Shown here: positions 49,844 through 58,499 of the stretch, in pieces
How positions within the stretch are numbered: the first letter of the stretch is position 1
Layout: every line of letters begins with the position of its first letter
DNA from: Thiothrix winogradskyi
GTDB lineage: Bacteria; Pseudomonadota; Gammaproteobacteria; Thiotrichales; Thiotrichaceae
DNA: 64,000 nucleotides
Assembly (NCBI RefSeq): GCF_021650935.1
Contig: NZ_CP091244.1
Location: forward strand, 310,001 to 374,000
Reading direction: 5' to 3'
The notes under the pieces: model-generated
Database searches by the model: none
The model's input: only the letters and a program-made list of their open reading frames with translations
Told to the model about the DNA's origin: nothing
Position numbers and translations under genes: made by a program

Positions 49844-50616
49844 TGGGACTCGCCAAACGCATCATTCCCTGCCTTGACGTGAACAACGGTCGTGTCGTCA
49901 AAGGCGTAAACTTCGTCGACATCCGTGATGCGGGCGACCCGGTGGAAATCGCCGCGCGTTACAACCGCGAAGGTGCGGACGAAATCACCTTCCTCGATAT
50001 TACCGCCAGCTCCGACAACCGCGACACCATCGTCCACATGGTGGAAGCCGTTGCCTCGCAAGTTTTCATTCCGCTCACCGTCGGCGGCGGTATCCGCAAA
50101 CCCGAAGACGTGCGCCGCATGTTGAATGCCGGTGCGGATAAAGTCGGGATTAACACCGCTGCGATTACCAACCCCGATTTGGTACGCGAATGCACCGATT
50201 ATTTCGGCTCGCAATGCATCGTGGTGGCAATTGATGCCAAGCGCGTCAATGAACCGGGCGAACCGGATCGCTGGGAAGTCTTCACCCACGGCGGGCGCAA
50301 CCGTACCGGCATTGATGCAGTTGCATGGGCAGAAAAAATGGCGCAATACGGCGCGGGTGAATTGCTGGTCACAAGCATGGATCGCGATGGCACGAAAGTC
50401 GGCTTCGACCTCGGCTTAACCCGTGCAATTACTGACCGCGTAGGCATTCCGCTGATCGCTTCCGGCGGCGTGGGTAATTTGCAGCATTTAGCCGATGGCG
50501 TACTCAAAGGCGGGGCAGATGCGGTACTTGCCGCGAGTATTTTCCACTTTGGCGAATACACCGTGGGCGATGCTAAACGCTACATGGCAGCCCAAGGCAT
50601 TGAGATGAGGCTGTAG
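49843..50616 (+). CDS. hisF: Imidazole glycerol phosphate synthase cyclase subunit
   Basis: 257 residues: MGLAKRIIPCLDVNNGRVVKGVNF, EITFLDITASSDNRDT, VGGGIRKPEDVRRMLNAGADKVGINTAA, TSMDRDGTKVGFDL, ASGGVGNLQHLADG. Barrel enzyme making IGP and AICAR with HisH (not in this window). Start codon shares a base with the methylase stop. Confidence 0.96.
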   Translation: MGLAKRIIPCLDVNNGRVVKGVNFVDIRDAGDPVEIAARYNREGADEITFLDITASSDNRDTIVHMVEAVASQVFIPLTVGGGIRKPEDVRRMLNAGADKVGINTAAITNPDLVRECTDYFGSQCIVVAIDAKRVNEPGEPDRWEVFTHGGRNRTGIDAVAWAEKMAQYGAGELLVTSMDRDGTKVGFDLGLTRAITDRVGIPLIASGGVGNLQHLADGVLKGGADAVLAASIFHFGEYTVGDAKRYMAAQGIEMRL

Positions 50617-50631
50617 GAGAGTTTTACGATT

Positions 50632-51153
50632 ATGGCAGCACCCGCACAAATCCAAATTCGCTATATTCAGGAAGAAGACCGTATCCTGATGCGCATCAAT
50701 ACCCTGGCTAACGAAGAATTTCGTTTCTGGCTAACCCGGCGATTTCTGGTGCGCCTGTGGCCGGTTTTACAGGAATCGCTGATGTCATCGCCTGCGGTCA
50801 AACAGCACAGCGATTACAGTTCCCGCCAAGCCATCGTCGCGTTTGAACACGAACGGGCGCAAAGCAAAGCCGCGTTTAATAACCCATTCCGCGAAGTCGA
50901 CAACCTGCCACTGGGCAAAGACCCGTTGCTGGTGGTGAAGGCAGGTTTTCGCCATAAAGAAAGCGGCGCGTTGCAAATTGCTTTCAAAGACAACCACGAT
51001 AAAGGTGTCGACCTCAACTTAAGCAATGAGATATTGCACCTGCTGTGCAAATTATTGGACGATGCTGCGCAACAATCCGACTGGAAAATGACGGCTTTGT
51101 TACCAAACATTACCGAAACACAATCACCAGTCGCCGCGCACCAATTGAATTAG
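50632..51153 (+). CDS. Hypothetical protein within the his operon
   Basis: 173 residues, soluble: IQIRYIQEEDRILMRINTLANEEFRFWLTRRFLVRLWPVL then a beta-rich second half. No recognised domain. It lies 15 bases after hisF and 15 before hisE, so it is co-transcribed; conservation of this position in relatives would suggest a link, but cannot be judged here. Confidence 0.75.
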   Translation: MAAPAQIQIRYIQEEDRILMRINTLANEEFRFWLTRRFLVRLWPVLQESLMSSPAVKQHSDYSSRQAIVAFEHERAQSKAAFNNPFREVDNLPLGKDPLLVVKAGFRHKESGALQIAFKDNHDKGVDLNLSNEILHLLCKLLDDAAQQSDWKMTALLPNITETQSPVAAHQLN

Positions 51154-51168
51154 GTATACTCCAGCCCC

Positions 51169-51492
51169 ATGATGAATGATAACGTACTTGCACAACTTGC
51201 CGAGGTGCTGGAAAGCCGCAAACAAGCGGAGCCAGACAGTTCTTATGTTGCCAAACTCTACGCCAAGGGGCTGGATGCGATCCTCAAAAAGATCGGCGAA
51301 GAAGCCACCGAAACCGTCATGGCAGCAAAAGACGGTGAGAAAGATAAAATTGTGTATGAAATCGCGGATTTATGGTTTCATACCTTGGTATTACTGGCGC
51401 AGCAGAATCTGCACCCCGATGCAGTGCTGGCAGAATTAGCCCGGCGCTCCGGCGTTTCTGGTCTGGTCGAAAAAGCCAGCCGCACACATTAA
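51169..51492 (+). CDS. hisE: Phosphoribosyl-ATP pyrophosphohydrolase
   Basis: 107 residues: SSYVAKLYAKGLDAILKKIGEEATETVMAAKDGEKDKIVYEIADLWFHTLVLLA with the MazG-like metal-binding E..E..D pattern. Second step of histidine synthesis. A stand-alone HisE; HisI is not fused or adjacent. Two consecutive ATG codons make the start uncertain by one codon. Confidence 0.94.
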   Translation: MMNDNVLAQLAEVLESRKQAEPDSSYVAKLYAKGLDAILKKIGEEATETVMAAKDGEKDKIVYEIADLWFHTLVLLAQQNLHPDAVLAELARRSGVSGLVEKASRTH

Positions 51493-51515
51493 CTTTACTT
51501 TTAAGGAGAAACGAA

Positions 51516-51758
51516 ATGGGTTTAGGTGGCATCAGCCCTTGGTCATTGTTACTGATTTTGGTCATTATTCTGTTGTTGTTTGGGACTAAGCGCCTGCGCA
51601 ACATGGGAAGCGACCTCGGTGAAACTTTCAAAAACTTCAAACAGTCCATGAAAAGTGGAGAAGAAGAAACCTCAGAACAAGTCTCGCAACAACCACCGCA
51701 AAATGTTCCTGGTGGGCGCGTGATCGACGCGGAAGCCAAAGAAAAAGACAAGGTTTAA
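51516..51758 (+). CDS. tatA: Twin-arginine translocase subunit TatA
   Basis: 80 residues: MGLGGISPWSLLLILVIILLLFGTKRLRNMGSDLGETFKNFKQSM, one membrane helix with the FGTKRLR hinge, an amphipathic helix and an acidic tail. AAGGAG 8 bases before ATG 51516. Pore-forming subunit for folded proteins, likely needed for cofactor-containing exported enzymes. Confidence 0.95.
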   Translation: MGLGGISPWSLLLILVIILLLFGTKRLRNMGSDLGETFKNFKQSMKSGEEETSEQVSQQPPQNVPGGRVIDAEAKEKDKV

Positions 51759-51781
51759 GCACCTAACAGGTAACGCAAGCC

Positions 51782-52081
51782 ATGTTTGAATCCAGTTTCC
51801 TCGAAATGCTGGTAGTGGGTGTCATTGCCCTGCTAGTGATTGGCCCTGAGCGCCTACCCGGACTTGCCCGTAAAGCCGGACGCTTGCTGGGCAAAGCGCG
51901 TGCCTTCATTGCTACCACGCGCACTGATATTGAGCGTGAATTACGCACTGAAGAAATGCGTGGAATGCTCAGCCGTCAGGAAGAGGAAATCCGCGAATTG
52001 CGTAACTTGATGCAACAAAATACGCAAGACGTTCGCCACAGTATCGAAGACGCCACCAAGACCCATGACGAAAAAAGCTAA
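51782..52081 (+). CDS. tatB: Twin-arginine translocase subunit TatB
   Basis: 99 residues: MFESSFLEMLVVGVIALLVIGPERLPGLARKAGRLLGKARAFI, the TatB signature with Glu8 and GPERLP hinge, followed by a long amphipathic helix. Works with TatC as the signal-peptide receptor. Overlaps tatC by 17 bases. Confidence 0.95.
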   Translation: MFESSFLEMLVVGVIALLVIGPERLPGLARKAGRLLGKARAFIATTRTDIERELRTEEMRGMLSRQEEEIRELRNLMQQNTQDVRHSIEDATKTHDEKS

Positions 52082-53102
52082 TACGTCCGCGCCGGAAGGT
52101 GAGGAACTCGGTTTCTTGCAACACCTCGTGGAGTTGCGTGACCGCTTATTGCGCATGGTGCTGGCGATTGGCATTGTGTTTTTGATCTTGATGCCATTCG
52201 CACAGGATTTGTATAACCTGCTCTCTGACCCACTGGTGCGACATTTACCAGAAGGGCAAAAATTGATTGCCGTTGGCGTCGCCTCCCCTTTCTTTATCCC
52301 CTATAAACTCGCTTTGATGGTCGCGTTCGTGTTGGCGTTGCCATACGTGCTGTATCAAGTTTGGGGATTTATTGCCCCCGGTTTATACCAGCACGAAAAG
52401 AAAATTGTCACACCGCTACTGCTTTCCAGCGTAGCACTGTTTTATGTCGGCATGGCATTTGCGTATTTCTTAGTGCTGCCGATGATGTTTAGTATCTTGC
52501 CGGGCTTCGCCCCCTCCAATGTGGATGTGACCCCGGATATTGCCGAATACCTCGATTTCGTCATGATGATGTTCATGGCATTTGGCATTGGCTTTGAAAT
52601 GCCAGTAGCGACTATCTTATTAATCACCACCGGCATTGCCAATCGTGAAACCCTTGAACAATCACGTCCTTACGTCATTGTTGGCGCATTCATTGTTGGT
52701 ATGTTGCTGACGCCTCCCGATGTATTATCGCAAGTCATGTTAGCTATTCCCATGTGGTTTCTGTTTGAAGTGGGTTTGCTTGCCAGCCGTCTATTTGACC
52801 AACACGTAGAAAAAACGAGTGCGGAAAGAGAAGCCCGCGAAAAACTCGAATACCAGCGTGAAATCAAACCTCCGGCTGCACCAGCCACAACAGCCGCAGC
52901 AACTGGCGCAGCAGTAGCGACAACTGCTTGGGAAAATGACCAGTACATTTTCGAGGAAACCGTGCCAGTACAATCCACTGACGATGAAACCTTCCGCCCC
53001 CTAACTGATGAAGAAATGGAAGCGGAACTGGAACGCATGGATGAAGAATTCAAACGCATGGAAGACAACTTCCGTAAGCAAGAAGATGAGAAGAAGCCAT
53101 GA
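52065..53102 (+). CDS. tatC: Twin-arginine translocase subunit TatC with long C-terminal tail
   Basis: 345 residues. Six membrane helices in the first ~250, with LVELRDRLLR, SPFFIPYKLALMVAF, the PGLYQHEKK loop and FGIGFEMPV (Glu needed for function). After residue ~250 there is an extra tail of about 95 residues: Ala/Thr-rich, then strongly acidic and helical (DEEMEAELERMDEEFKRMEDN). The tail is absent from standard TatC and faces the cytoplasm. Overlaps gpmI by 4 bases. Confidence 0.94.
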   Translation: MTKKANTSAPEGEELGFLQHLVELRDRLLRMVLAIGIVFLILMPFAQDLYNLLSDPLVRHLPEGQKLIAVGVASPFFIPYKLALMVAFVLALPYVLYQVWGFIAPGLYQHEKKIVTPLLLSSVALFYVGMAFAYFLVLPMMFSILPGFAPSNVDVTPDIAEYLDFVMMMFMAFGIGFEMPVATILLITTGIANRETLEQSRPYVIVGAFIVGMLLTPPDVLSQVMLAIPMWFLFEVGLLASRLFDQHVEKTSAEREAREKLEYQREIKPPAAPATTAAATGAAVATTAWENDQYIFEETVPVQSTDDETFRPLTDEEMEAELERMDEEFKRMEDNFRKQEDEKKP

Positions 53103-54673
53103 AACCAAGACACCCGAATGTGCCGCGTCGTAAAACCATCCTGATCATTCTGGATGGCGTTGGCGTCAACCCTAGCAAACGCTTTAATGCGGTACACGAA
53201 GCCGACACGCCCAATTTTGACCGCTATTTCGGCAGCTACCCGCATACCACCCTGCAAGCCTCCGGGCGAGCGGTCGGGCTACCGGATGGGCAAATGGGTA
53301 ACTCTGAAGTCGGGCACATGACCATTGGCTGTGGCACGGTGTTGCGTCAAGATTTAGTGCGCATTGAGGACGCGATTGAGGATGGCAGTTTCTACAAAAA
53401 CCATTCCCTATTGAATGCGTTAAGTAGTGCCAAAGCCGACAAACGCCCGCTGCATTTACTCGGTTTGGTGTCAGATGGCGGCGTACACAGCCACATGACG
53501 CACATTATCGCGTTGCTGAAAGCCTGCATGGAACACAATGTCAAACCGGTGTTGCATGTGATTACCGACGGGCGTGACACCGCACCGAAAATCGCCAAGC
53601 AATTTATCCAGCAAATTCAACGGGTGATGGAAATGACAGGCGGTGAAATTGCCACTGTCACCGGGCGTTTTTACGCGATGGATCGGGATAACCGTTGGGA
53701 ACGCACTAAACTGGCGTGGGATGCGATGGTACGCGGCATCGGCACACCCGCCAGCAGTGCCTTGCAAGCGGTCGATGATGCGTATGCCGCTGGCGAAACC
53801 GACGAATTCATCAAACCGCGCATTATGCCGGGTGCTGAGTTAATCCAAAGCAATGACACCGTGCTGTTTTTCAACTTCCGCAATGACCGCCCCCGCCAAA
53901 CCGCAAAAGCCTTGGCTGACCCGGACTTTACCGATTTCGACCGGGGTGATTTTGAGCCGGTTTCGCTCACCACCATGACGGAATACGACAAACGCCTGCT
54001 TGCCCCGGTGATTTTTTCGCCCGAACGCCCGGCGACCAATTTGGCGCAAACCATCAGCTTGGCGGGCTTGAAACAACTGCATTGCGCGGAAACCGAAAAA
54101 TATGCGCACGTCACGTTCTTTTTTAACGGCGGGCGCGAACGCACTTACGCGGGCGAAGAACGTATCGTCATCCCCTCGCCCAAGGTGGAAACTTACGACG
54201 ATCAACCCGAAATGAGCGCGAAAGAAGTCGCTGACACTATTATTAGTGCACTTGAGCAGGATAAATATTGCTTCATCGTAGTGAATTTCGCCAACGGTGA
54301 CATGGTGGGTCACACCGCTGTCCCCGGTGCGGTGATTAAAGCAGTGGAAGCGCTGGATCGTGAAGTCGGACGCTTATTAGACAGCGCGGTCGCTCACCAT
54401 TATTCGGTCATTTTGACGGCTGATCATGGCAATTGTGACGAATACGTTGACCCACTGACTGGCGAACCGAATACCCAGCACACCGTTTACCCCGTACCCT
54501 GCCTGATTATGGATAAATCCAACTGGCGGTTGTCGACCGAAGGCGGCTTAAGCAACCTTGCACCGACGGTATTGCAATTAATGGGCCTGCCAAAACCTGA
54601 CGGGATGAAAGGCAAATCGTTATTGCTAGAAGAATTCCCCAAAGGTCAAAGCATTGAGGGAGCCTATAAGTGA
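53099..54673 (+). CDS. gpmI: 2,3-bisphosphoglycerate-independent phosphoglycerate mutase
   Basis: 524 residues. Alkaline-phosphatase superfamily: ILIILDGVGVNPSKR, catalytic Ser in DGQMGNSEVGHMTIGCG, GLVSDGGVHSH, TDGRDTAP, RNDRPRQT, NFANGDMVGHTA and TADHGNCDE metal ligands. Mn-dependent interconversion of 3- and 2-phosphoglycerate. Coupled to tatC and thiS by overlapping start/stop codons. Confidence 0.96.
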   Translation: MKPRHPNVPRRKTILIILDGVGVNPSKRFNAVHEADTPNFDRYFGSYPHTTLQASGRAVGLPDGQMGNSEVGHMTIGCGTVLRQDLVRIEDAIEDGSFYKNHSLLNALSSAKADKRPLHLLGLVSDGGVHSHMTHIIALLKACMEHNVKPVLHVITDGRDTAPKIAKQFIQQIQRVMEMTGGEIATVTGRFYAMDRDNRWERTKLAWDAMVRGIGTPASSALQAVDDAYAAGETDEFIKPRIMPGAELIQSNDTVLFFNFRNDRPRQTAKALADPDFTDFDRGDFEPVSLTTMTEYDKRLLAPVIFSPERPATNLAQTISLAGLKQLHCAETEKYAHVTFFFNGGRERTYAGEERIVIPSPKVETYDDQPEMSAKEVADTIISALEQDKYCFIVVNFANGDMVGHTAVPGAVIKAVEALDREVGRLLDSAVAHHYSVILTADHGNCDEYVDPLTGEPNTQHTVYPVPCLIMDKSNWRLSTEGGLSNLAPTVLQLMGLPKPDGMKGKSLLLEEFPKGQSIEGAYK

Positions 54674-54873
54674 TGGAAATACTCGTGAATGGCACGCCGC
54701 ACACGATCGCAGCAGACACCACAGCGGCACAATTGCTGGTGATTTTAGACCTACAAGGCAAACGCCTCGCGCTGGAAATCAATCAAACGCTCGTGCCACG
54801 CAGTCAATTTGACACCTTCGTACTGCAACCTCATGATACGGTTGAAATCGTCCACGCTATCGGTGGCGGCTAA
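54673..54873 (+). CDS. thiS: Sulfur carrier protein ThiS
   Basis: 66 residues, ubiquitin-like, ending HAIGGG with the C-terminal Gly-Gly that is thiocarboxylated. ATG overlaps the gpmI stop (TGATG). Supplies sulfur to the thiazole ring made by ThiG. The tight overlap leaves no room for a TPP riboswitch, so regulation must be upstream or absent. Confidence 0.95.
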   Translation: MEILVNGTPHTIAADTTAAQLLVILDLQGKRLALEINQTLVPRSQFDTFVLQPHDTVEIVHAIGGG

Positions 54874-54888
54874 AACAAGGAATTTACA

Positions 54889-55671
54889 ATGCAACACGAT
54901 ACCCTCACCATTGCAGGCAAGGCATATTCATCCCGCCTGTTGGTTGGCACTGGCAAATACAAAGACTTAGCAGAAACCCAAGCCGCCACCGAAGCCAGCG
55001 GTGCGCAGATTATTACCGTCGCGATTCGCCGCACCAACATCGGTCAGAACAAAGACGAACCCAATTTGTTGGATGTGATTTCCTTGGATAAATACACCCT
55101 GCTGCCGAATACCGCAGGCTGTTACAACGTGGATGATGCCGTGCGCACTTGCCGCCTAGCGCGTGAATTGCTGGATGGTCACAAGCTGGTCAAACTCGAA
55201 GTGCTGGGCGATGCCAAAACCCTCTACCCTGACACGATTCAAACCCTGAAAGCTGCTGAAATTCTGGTAAAAGATGGCTTTGATGTCATGGTGTACACCA
55301 GCGATGACCCACTGATTGCGCGTCAATTGGAAGAAATCGGCTGTGTTGCCGTGATGCCGCTGGCGGCTCCAATTGGCTCAGGCTTGGGCATTCGCAACCC
55401 TTACAACATTCTCGAAATCATTGAAAACGCTAAGGTTCCAATCATTGTGGATGCGGGCGTAGGCACGGCTTCAGATGCCGCGATTGCGATGGAAATGGGC
55501 TGTGACGGCGTGTTAATGAATACCGCGATTGCGGGCGCGAAAAACCCCGTGCTAATGGCCTCCGCGATGAAAAAAGCGATTGAAGCAGGGCGTGAAGCCT
55601 TCCTTGCGGGGCGGATGCCACGTAAACGTTACGCCTCTGCCTCCTCACCGCTGGACGGCACGTTCTTCTAA
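54889..55671 (+). CDS. thiG: Thiazole synthase
   Basis: 260 residues: SRLLVGTGKYKDLAETQAATEASGAQIITVAIRRTN, LLPNTAGCYNVDDAVRT, KLEVLGDAKTLYPDT, MPLAAPIGSGLGIRNPYN, VDAGVGTASDAAIAMEMGCDGVLMNTAIAGAK. Forms thiazole phosphate from DXP, dehydroglycine and ThiS thiocarboxylate. Lys in VKLEVLGD forms the imine with DXP. Confidence 0.96.
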   Translation: MQHDTLTIAGKAYSSRLLVGTGKYKDLAETQAATEASGAQIITVAIRRTNIGQNKDEPNLLDVISLDKYTLLPNTAGCYNVDDAVRTCRLARELLDGHKLVKLEVLGDAKTLYPDTIQTLKAAEILVKDGFDVMVYTSDDPLIARQLEEIGCVAVMPLAAPIGSGLGIRNPYNILEIIENAKVPIIVDAGVGTASDAAIAMEMGCDGVLMNTAIAGAKNPVLMASAMKKAIEAGREAFLAGRMPRKRYASASSPLDGTFF

Positions 55672-55685
55672 ACACTGGCAGAGTC

Positions 55686-56384
55686 ATGGATACAACAGCA
55701 GCACCGCATCGCGCCATTAAAAGTTTCGTCTTGCGGCAAGGTCGCGTCACCAAAGCGCAGGAAGAAGCATTAACCAATCTGTGGCCTGTTTTCGGCATCG
55801 AACCCAGTGGTACACCGCTCGACTTCCCCACCCTATTCGGGCGCGTTGCCCCGGTAACGCTGGAAATCGGCTTTGGCAATGGTGATTCCCTCGCGCAAAT
55901 GGCAGCCGCCGCGCCGGAACGTGATTTCATCGGCATTGAAGTGCATACCCCCGGTGTGGGGCATTTGCTCAAACTGATCGGTGATCAGGGTTTGCAGAAT
56001 GTGCGGGTGATGAATACCGATGCGGTCGAAATCCTGCAACAACGCATCCCCATCCATTCGCTGGATCGAGTGCAATTGTTTTTTCCTGACCCTTGGCACA
56101 AGAAAAAGCACCACAAACGCCGTATCGTGCAATTACCGTTTGTAAGCCTGTTAGCCTCGCGCTTGCAAACCGGTGGGGTGTTCCACATGGCCACTGATTG
56201 GGAAAATTACGCCGAATATATGGCTGACGTTATGCAAACCAGCCCAGACTTCGTTAATCTTGCATCCCAACCACCCTATTCACCGCGCCCAGACACACGC
56301 CCACTGACCAAATTTGAAAACCGTGGGTTAAAACTGGGGCATGGCGTTTGGGATTTGCTTTACCAAAAAATTAACAAGTTATGA
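55686..56384 (+). CDS. trmB: tRNA (guanine-N7-)-methyltransferase
   Basis: 232 residues: LEIGFGNGDSLAQMA (AdoMet-binding), DFIGIEVHTPGVGHLLK, FFPDPWHKKKHHKRRIVQ, TDWENYAEYM, TKFENRGLKLGHGVWDL. Modifies G46 of tRNA variable loops. In the same co-directional run; overlaps purU by 4 bases. Confidence 0.96.
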   Translation: MDTTAAPHRAIKSFVLRQGRVTKAQEEALTNLWPVFGIEPSGTPLDFPTLFGRVAPVTLEIGFGNGDSLAQMAAAAPERDFIGIEVHTPGVGHLLKLIGDQGLQNVRVMNTDAVEILQQRIPIHSLDRVQLFFPDPWHKKKHHKRRIVQLPFVSLLASRLQTGGVFHMATDWENYAEYMADVMQTSPDFVNLASQPPYSPRPDTRPLTKFENRGLKLGHGVWDLLYQKINKL

Positions 56385-57244
56385 CAACCGAAGCCAATTA
56401 CATTCTCACCGTCACCTGCCCCGCCAAAACCGGGATCGTCGCTGCTGTCACCGGCTTTTTAGCAGAATCCCAATGCTACATTACCGAAATGGCGCAATAC
56501 GATGATGAGATGACCCAGAAATTTTTCTGCCGGATTATGTTCCGCCGCGATAGCCAGTTATCGCCCGCGATTGACACACTCCGCCAGCAATTTGCGGTGA
56601 TTGCCGAAAATTTCGAGATGCAATGGGGTATCACCAATGCCACCCGCGCCACCCGCGTGGTGCTAATGGTTTCCAAAGCGGATCACTGTTTGGTGGATTT
56701 GCTGTATCGCAAGAATAAAGGCGATTTGAATATGAACGTCGTCTGCGTGGTTTCCAATCACATGGAGTTGCGCTCTTTGGTGGAACGTGAAGGCATCCGC
56801 TTTGTATGCCTGCCCGTCGACAAAACCAATAAAGCCGAACAAGAAGCGCGAATGTTGGAAATTGTCGCCGACACCCAAGCCGAATTGGTAGTGCTGGCGC
56901 GTTACATGCAAATCCTTTCGGACGACACTTGCCGGAAATTAGCGGGCATGTGCATCAATATTCACCATTCATTCCTGCCCGGATTCAAAGGCGCACGCCC
57001 TTACCACCAAGCCTACGACCGTGGGGTAAAACTGATTGGGGCTACCGCGCATTACGTTACCTCCGATTTGGATGAAGGCCCGATCATTGAGCAATCGGTA
57101 GAGCGCGTTGACCACACTTATCAACCCGAAGCCCTCGCTGCTTTAGGACGCGACCTCGAAAACAGTGCCCTCGCCAAAGCCGTGCGGTTACACATTGAGC
57201 GGCGCGTGTTTATGGATGGCAACAAAACCGTGGTGTTCAAATAA
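56381..57244 (+). CDS. purU: Formyltetrahydrofolate deformylase
   Basis: 287 residues. N-terminal ACT domain (ILTVTCPAKTGIVAAVTGFLAE) and a C-terminal formyltransferase-like hydrolase domain with VCVVSNH, RYMQILSD, NIHHSFLPGFKGARPYHQAYDRGVKLIGATAHYVTSDLDEGPIIEQ (catalytic Asn/His/Asp). Balances one-carbon pools by releasing formate from 10-formyl-THF. Confidence 0.95.
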   Translation: MTTEANYILTVTCPAKTGIVAAVTGFLAESQCYITEMAQYDDEMTQKFFCRIMFRRDSQLSPAIDTLRQQFAVIAENFEMQWGITNATRATRVVLMVSKADHCLVDLLYRKNKGDLNMNVVCVVSNHMELRSLVEREGIRFVCLPVDKTNKAEQEARMLEIVADTQAELVVLARYMQILSDDTCRKLAGMCINIHHSFLPGFKGARPYHQAYDRGVKLIGATAHYVTSDLDEGPIIEQSVERVDHTYQPEALAALGRDLENSALAKAVRLHIERRVFMDGNKTVVFK

Positions 57245-57311
57245 CCAACACATTGACTTTACTCAAACATTAGCAAATGCTAATGCCCGCAACAGCGGAT
57301 GCAGCGACCTA

Positions 57312-57962
57312 TCAAGCCTCCATCATGGCTTTCGGTGTTAGTGCGGAACATATGCCTTGCTTATCGTCTTTCAGCGGGTGAGTGGTGTAGTTTTTCCACA
57401 CTTCCACGCCCTTAGCATCGTGCGCCGTGAGTTGCAGATACACATTGCGGAACGGTGCGCCCGTCGGGAAATTGTGTGGTAACTGGTTTTTCAAGTCGAT
57501 TTTGGCTTTGAGTTTAGCGTCGGCTTTATCGACTTTGAGAGTCATGACCACACCACGTTTGACCGTAGCAGCGTCATGCCCACCCATCATGTTATGGCTT
57601 ATCCGCCCATTCACCACTGGCATGTGGCAAGCTTGGCACGTTACTGATGAATTACTGGCTTCTTCATGCCCTTCAACCCCCGGCGTAGTGGTGTAATGCT
57701 TACCAGAGGGCGCTTGCAAACTCGTTTTGGAAATGTCGTAAGCCGCTGTGCCTAAACGCAATTTACCCTCTTCCCCCTCAATGCCTTTGAAGCCTTGAAT
57801 GGTGTGGCAAGCGATACAGTTCACGCCTTCATTGAAAGAAGGCTGGGCATCCAATTTGGTTTTTTTCTGAATCGCCGCATTAGGTGCATGGCACTGTAAA
57901 CAAGCGGGGCAAAGTGTAACATACCTTACACAAACATAGTGCATTAAATGATCATGAAACAA
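57312..57962 (-). pseudogene. Remnant of a multiheme cytochrome c
   Basis: 216 codons with three CxxCH heme sites (CLQCH, CIACH, CQACH) and QLPHNFPTGAPFRNVYLQL, as in periplasmic multiheme cytochromes of the c554/nitrite-reductase-like group. There is no signal peptide: the N-terminus (MFHDHLMHYVCVRYVTLCPA) looks like unrelated sequence joined just before the first heme site. The C-terminus breaks off after HPLKDDKQ. Likely an internal fragment. Confidence 0.6.
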
Positions 57963-58241
57963 TCAATTCACTGCATTGCCAATCCAGCAAAGCAACTAAG
58001 AATCGGTGGGGGTAATACACTTCACGTTCAAGTGACTGGGTGGTGGGCGGCGAAAAACCGTTTTCAGGGAGAATATTGCCTTGTGCTTGACACAATGCCC
58101 GAATATTTGCACACACGTCTGGCTTTTCCAGCGCACCGTGTCGCCACTTAACACAAGGTCGTCACGTGACGGTAAATGCTTCACCAACAGGTCAGCGATT
58201 TCCTGGGACATTTGCAGCAATTGCTCATCATTCAACGTCAT
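57952..58241 (-). pseudogene. Small hypothetical gene with a 2-bp frameshift
   Basis: From ATG 58241 (AGGAA upstream) the protein reads MTLNDEQLLQMSQEIADLLV then KHLPSRDDLV. Near 58160 the frame must shift; deleting one GT of GTGT restores KWRHGALEKPDVCANIRALC, QAQGNILPENGFSPPTTQSLE, REVYYPHRFLVALLDWQCSELIVS and a stop at 57952. Corrected length is 95 residues, with coherent composition. Family unknown. Its end overlaps the cytochrome remnant's open frame by 11 bases. Confidence 0.5.
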
Positions 58242-58281
58242 TCATTTCCTGCCCACATTCACGCTTTCCGAAAAATTACGG

Positions 58282-58428
58282 CTAACCCCTTGTCCAAAAA
58301 CGATTCTCGCAGTTATAGCAGCGGTAATAAGTCTTACCCCCGGCAAACAAACGCCGCCACCAACTAACCCGAACACGCCGTGCTGCTGATAAACAACGCG
58401 AGCAAGTAGAAACATTTGTGATCGCCAT
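58282..58428 (-). CDS. Small zinc-ribbon protein (48 aa)
   Basis: MAITNVSTCSRCLSAARRVR, VSWWRRLFAGGKTYYRCYNC, ENRFWTRG: two CxxC pairs 27 residues apart with a basic/aromatic spacer, the layout of a zinc ribbon as found in short membrane-associated or transposase-like proteins. It lies 40 bases upstream of the frameshifted 95-residue gene on the same strand. No clear ribosome site within 10 bases, so certainty is moderate. Confidence 0.42.
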   Translation of the reverse strand: MAITNVSTCSRCLSAARRVRVSWWRRLFAGGKTYYRCYNCENRFWTRG

Positions 58429-58475
58429 CGAATAAACGACTTCCTAACCCATTAGCCCACATCTAAAAGAAACAA

Positions 58476-58492
58476 CCAAGGCACCGCCTTGG
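58476..58492 (-). terminator. Hairpin, probable minus-strand terminator
   Basis: Perfect CCAAGGC-acc-GCCTTGG. On the minus strand it is followed by TTGTTTCTTTT. It would end transcripts coming from the right. Confidence 0.55.
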
Positions 58493-58499
58493 TCGCCAA

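Noticed and set aside
54640..54690. TPP riboswitch before thiS
   Set aside because: thiS overlaps the gpmI stop, so there is no leader region.
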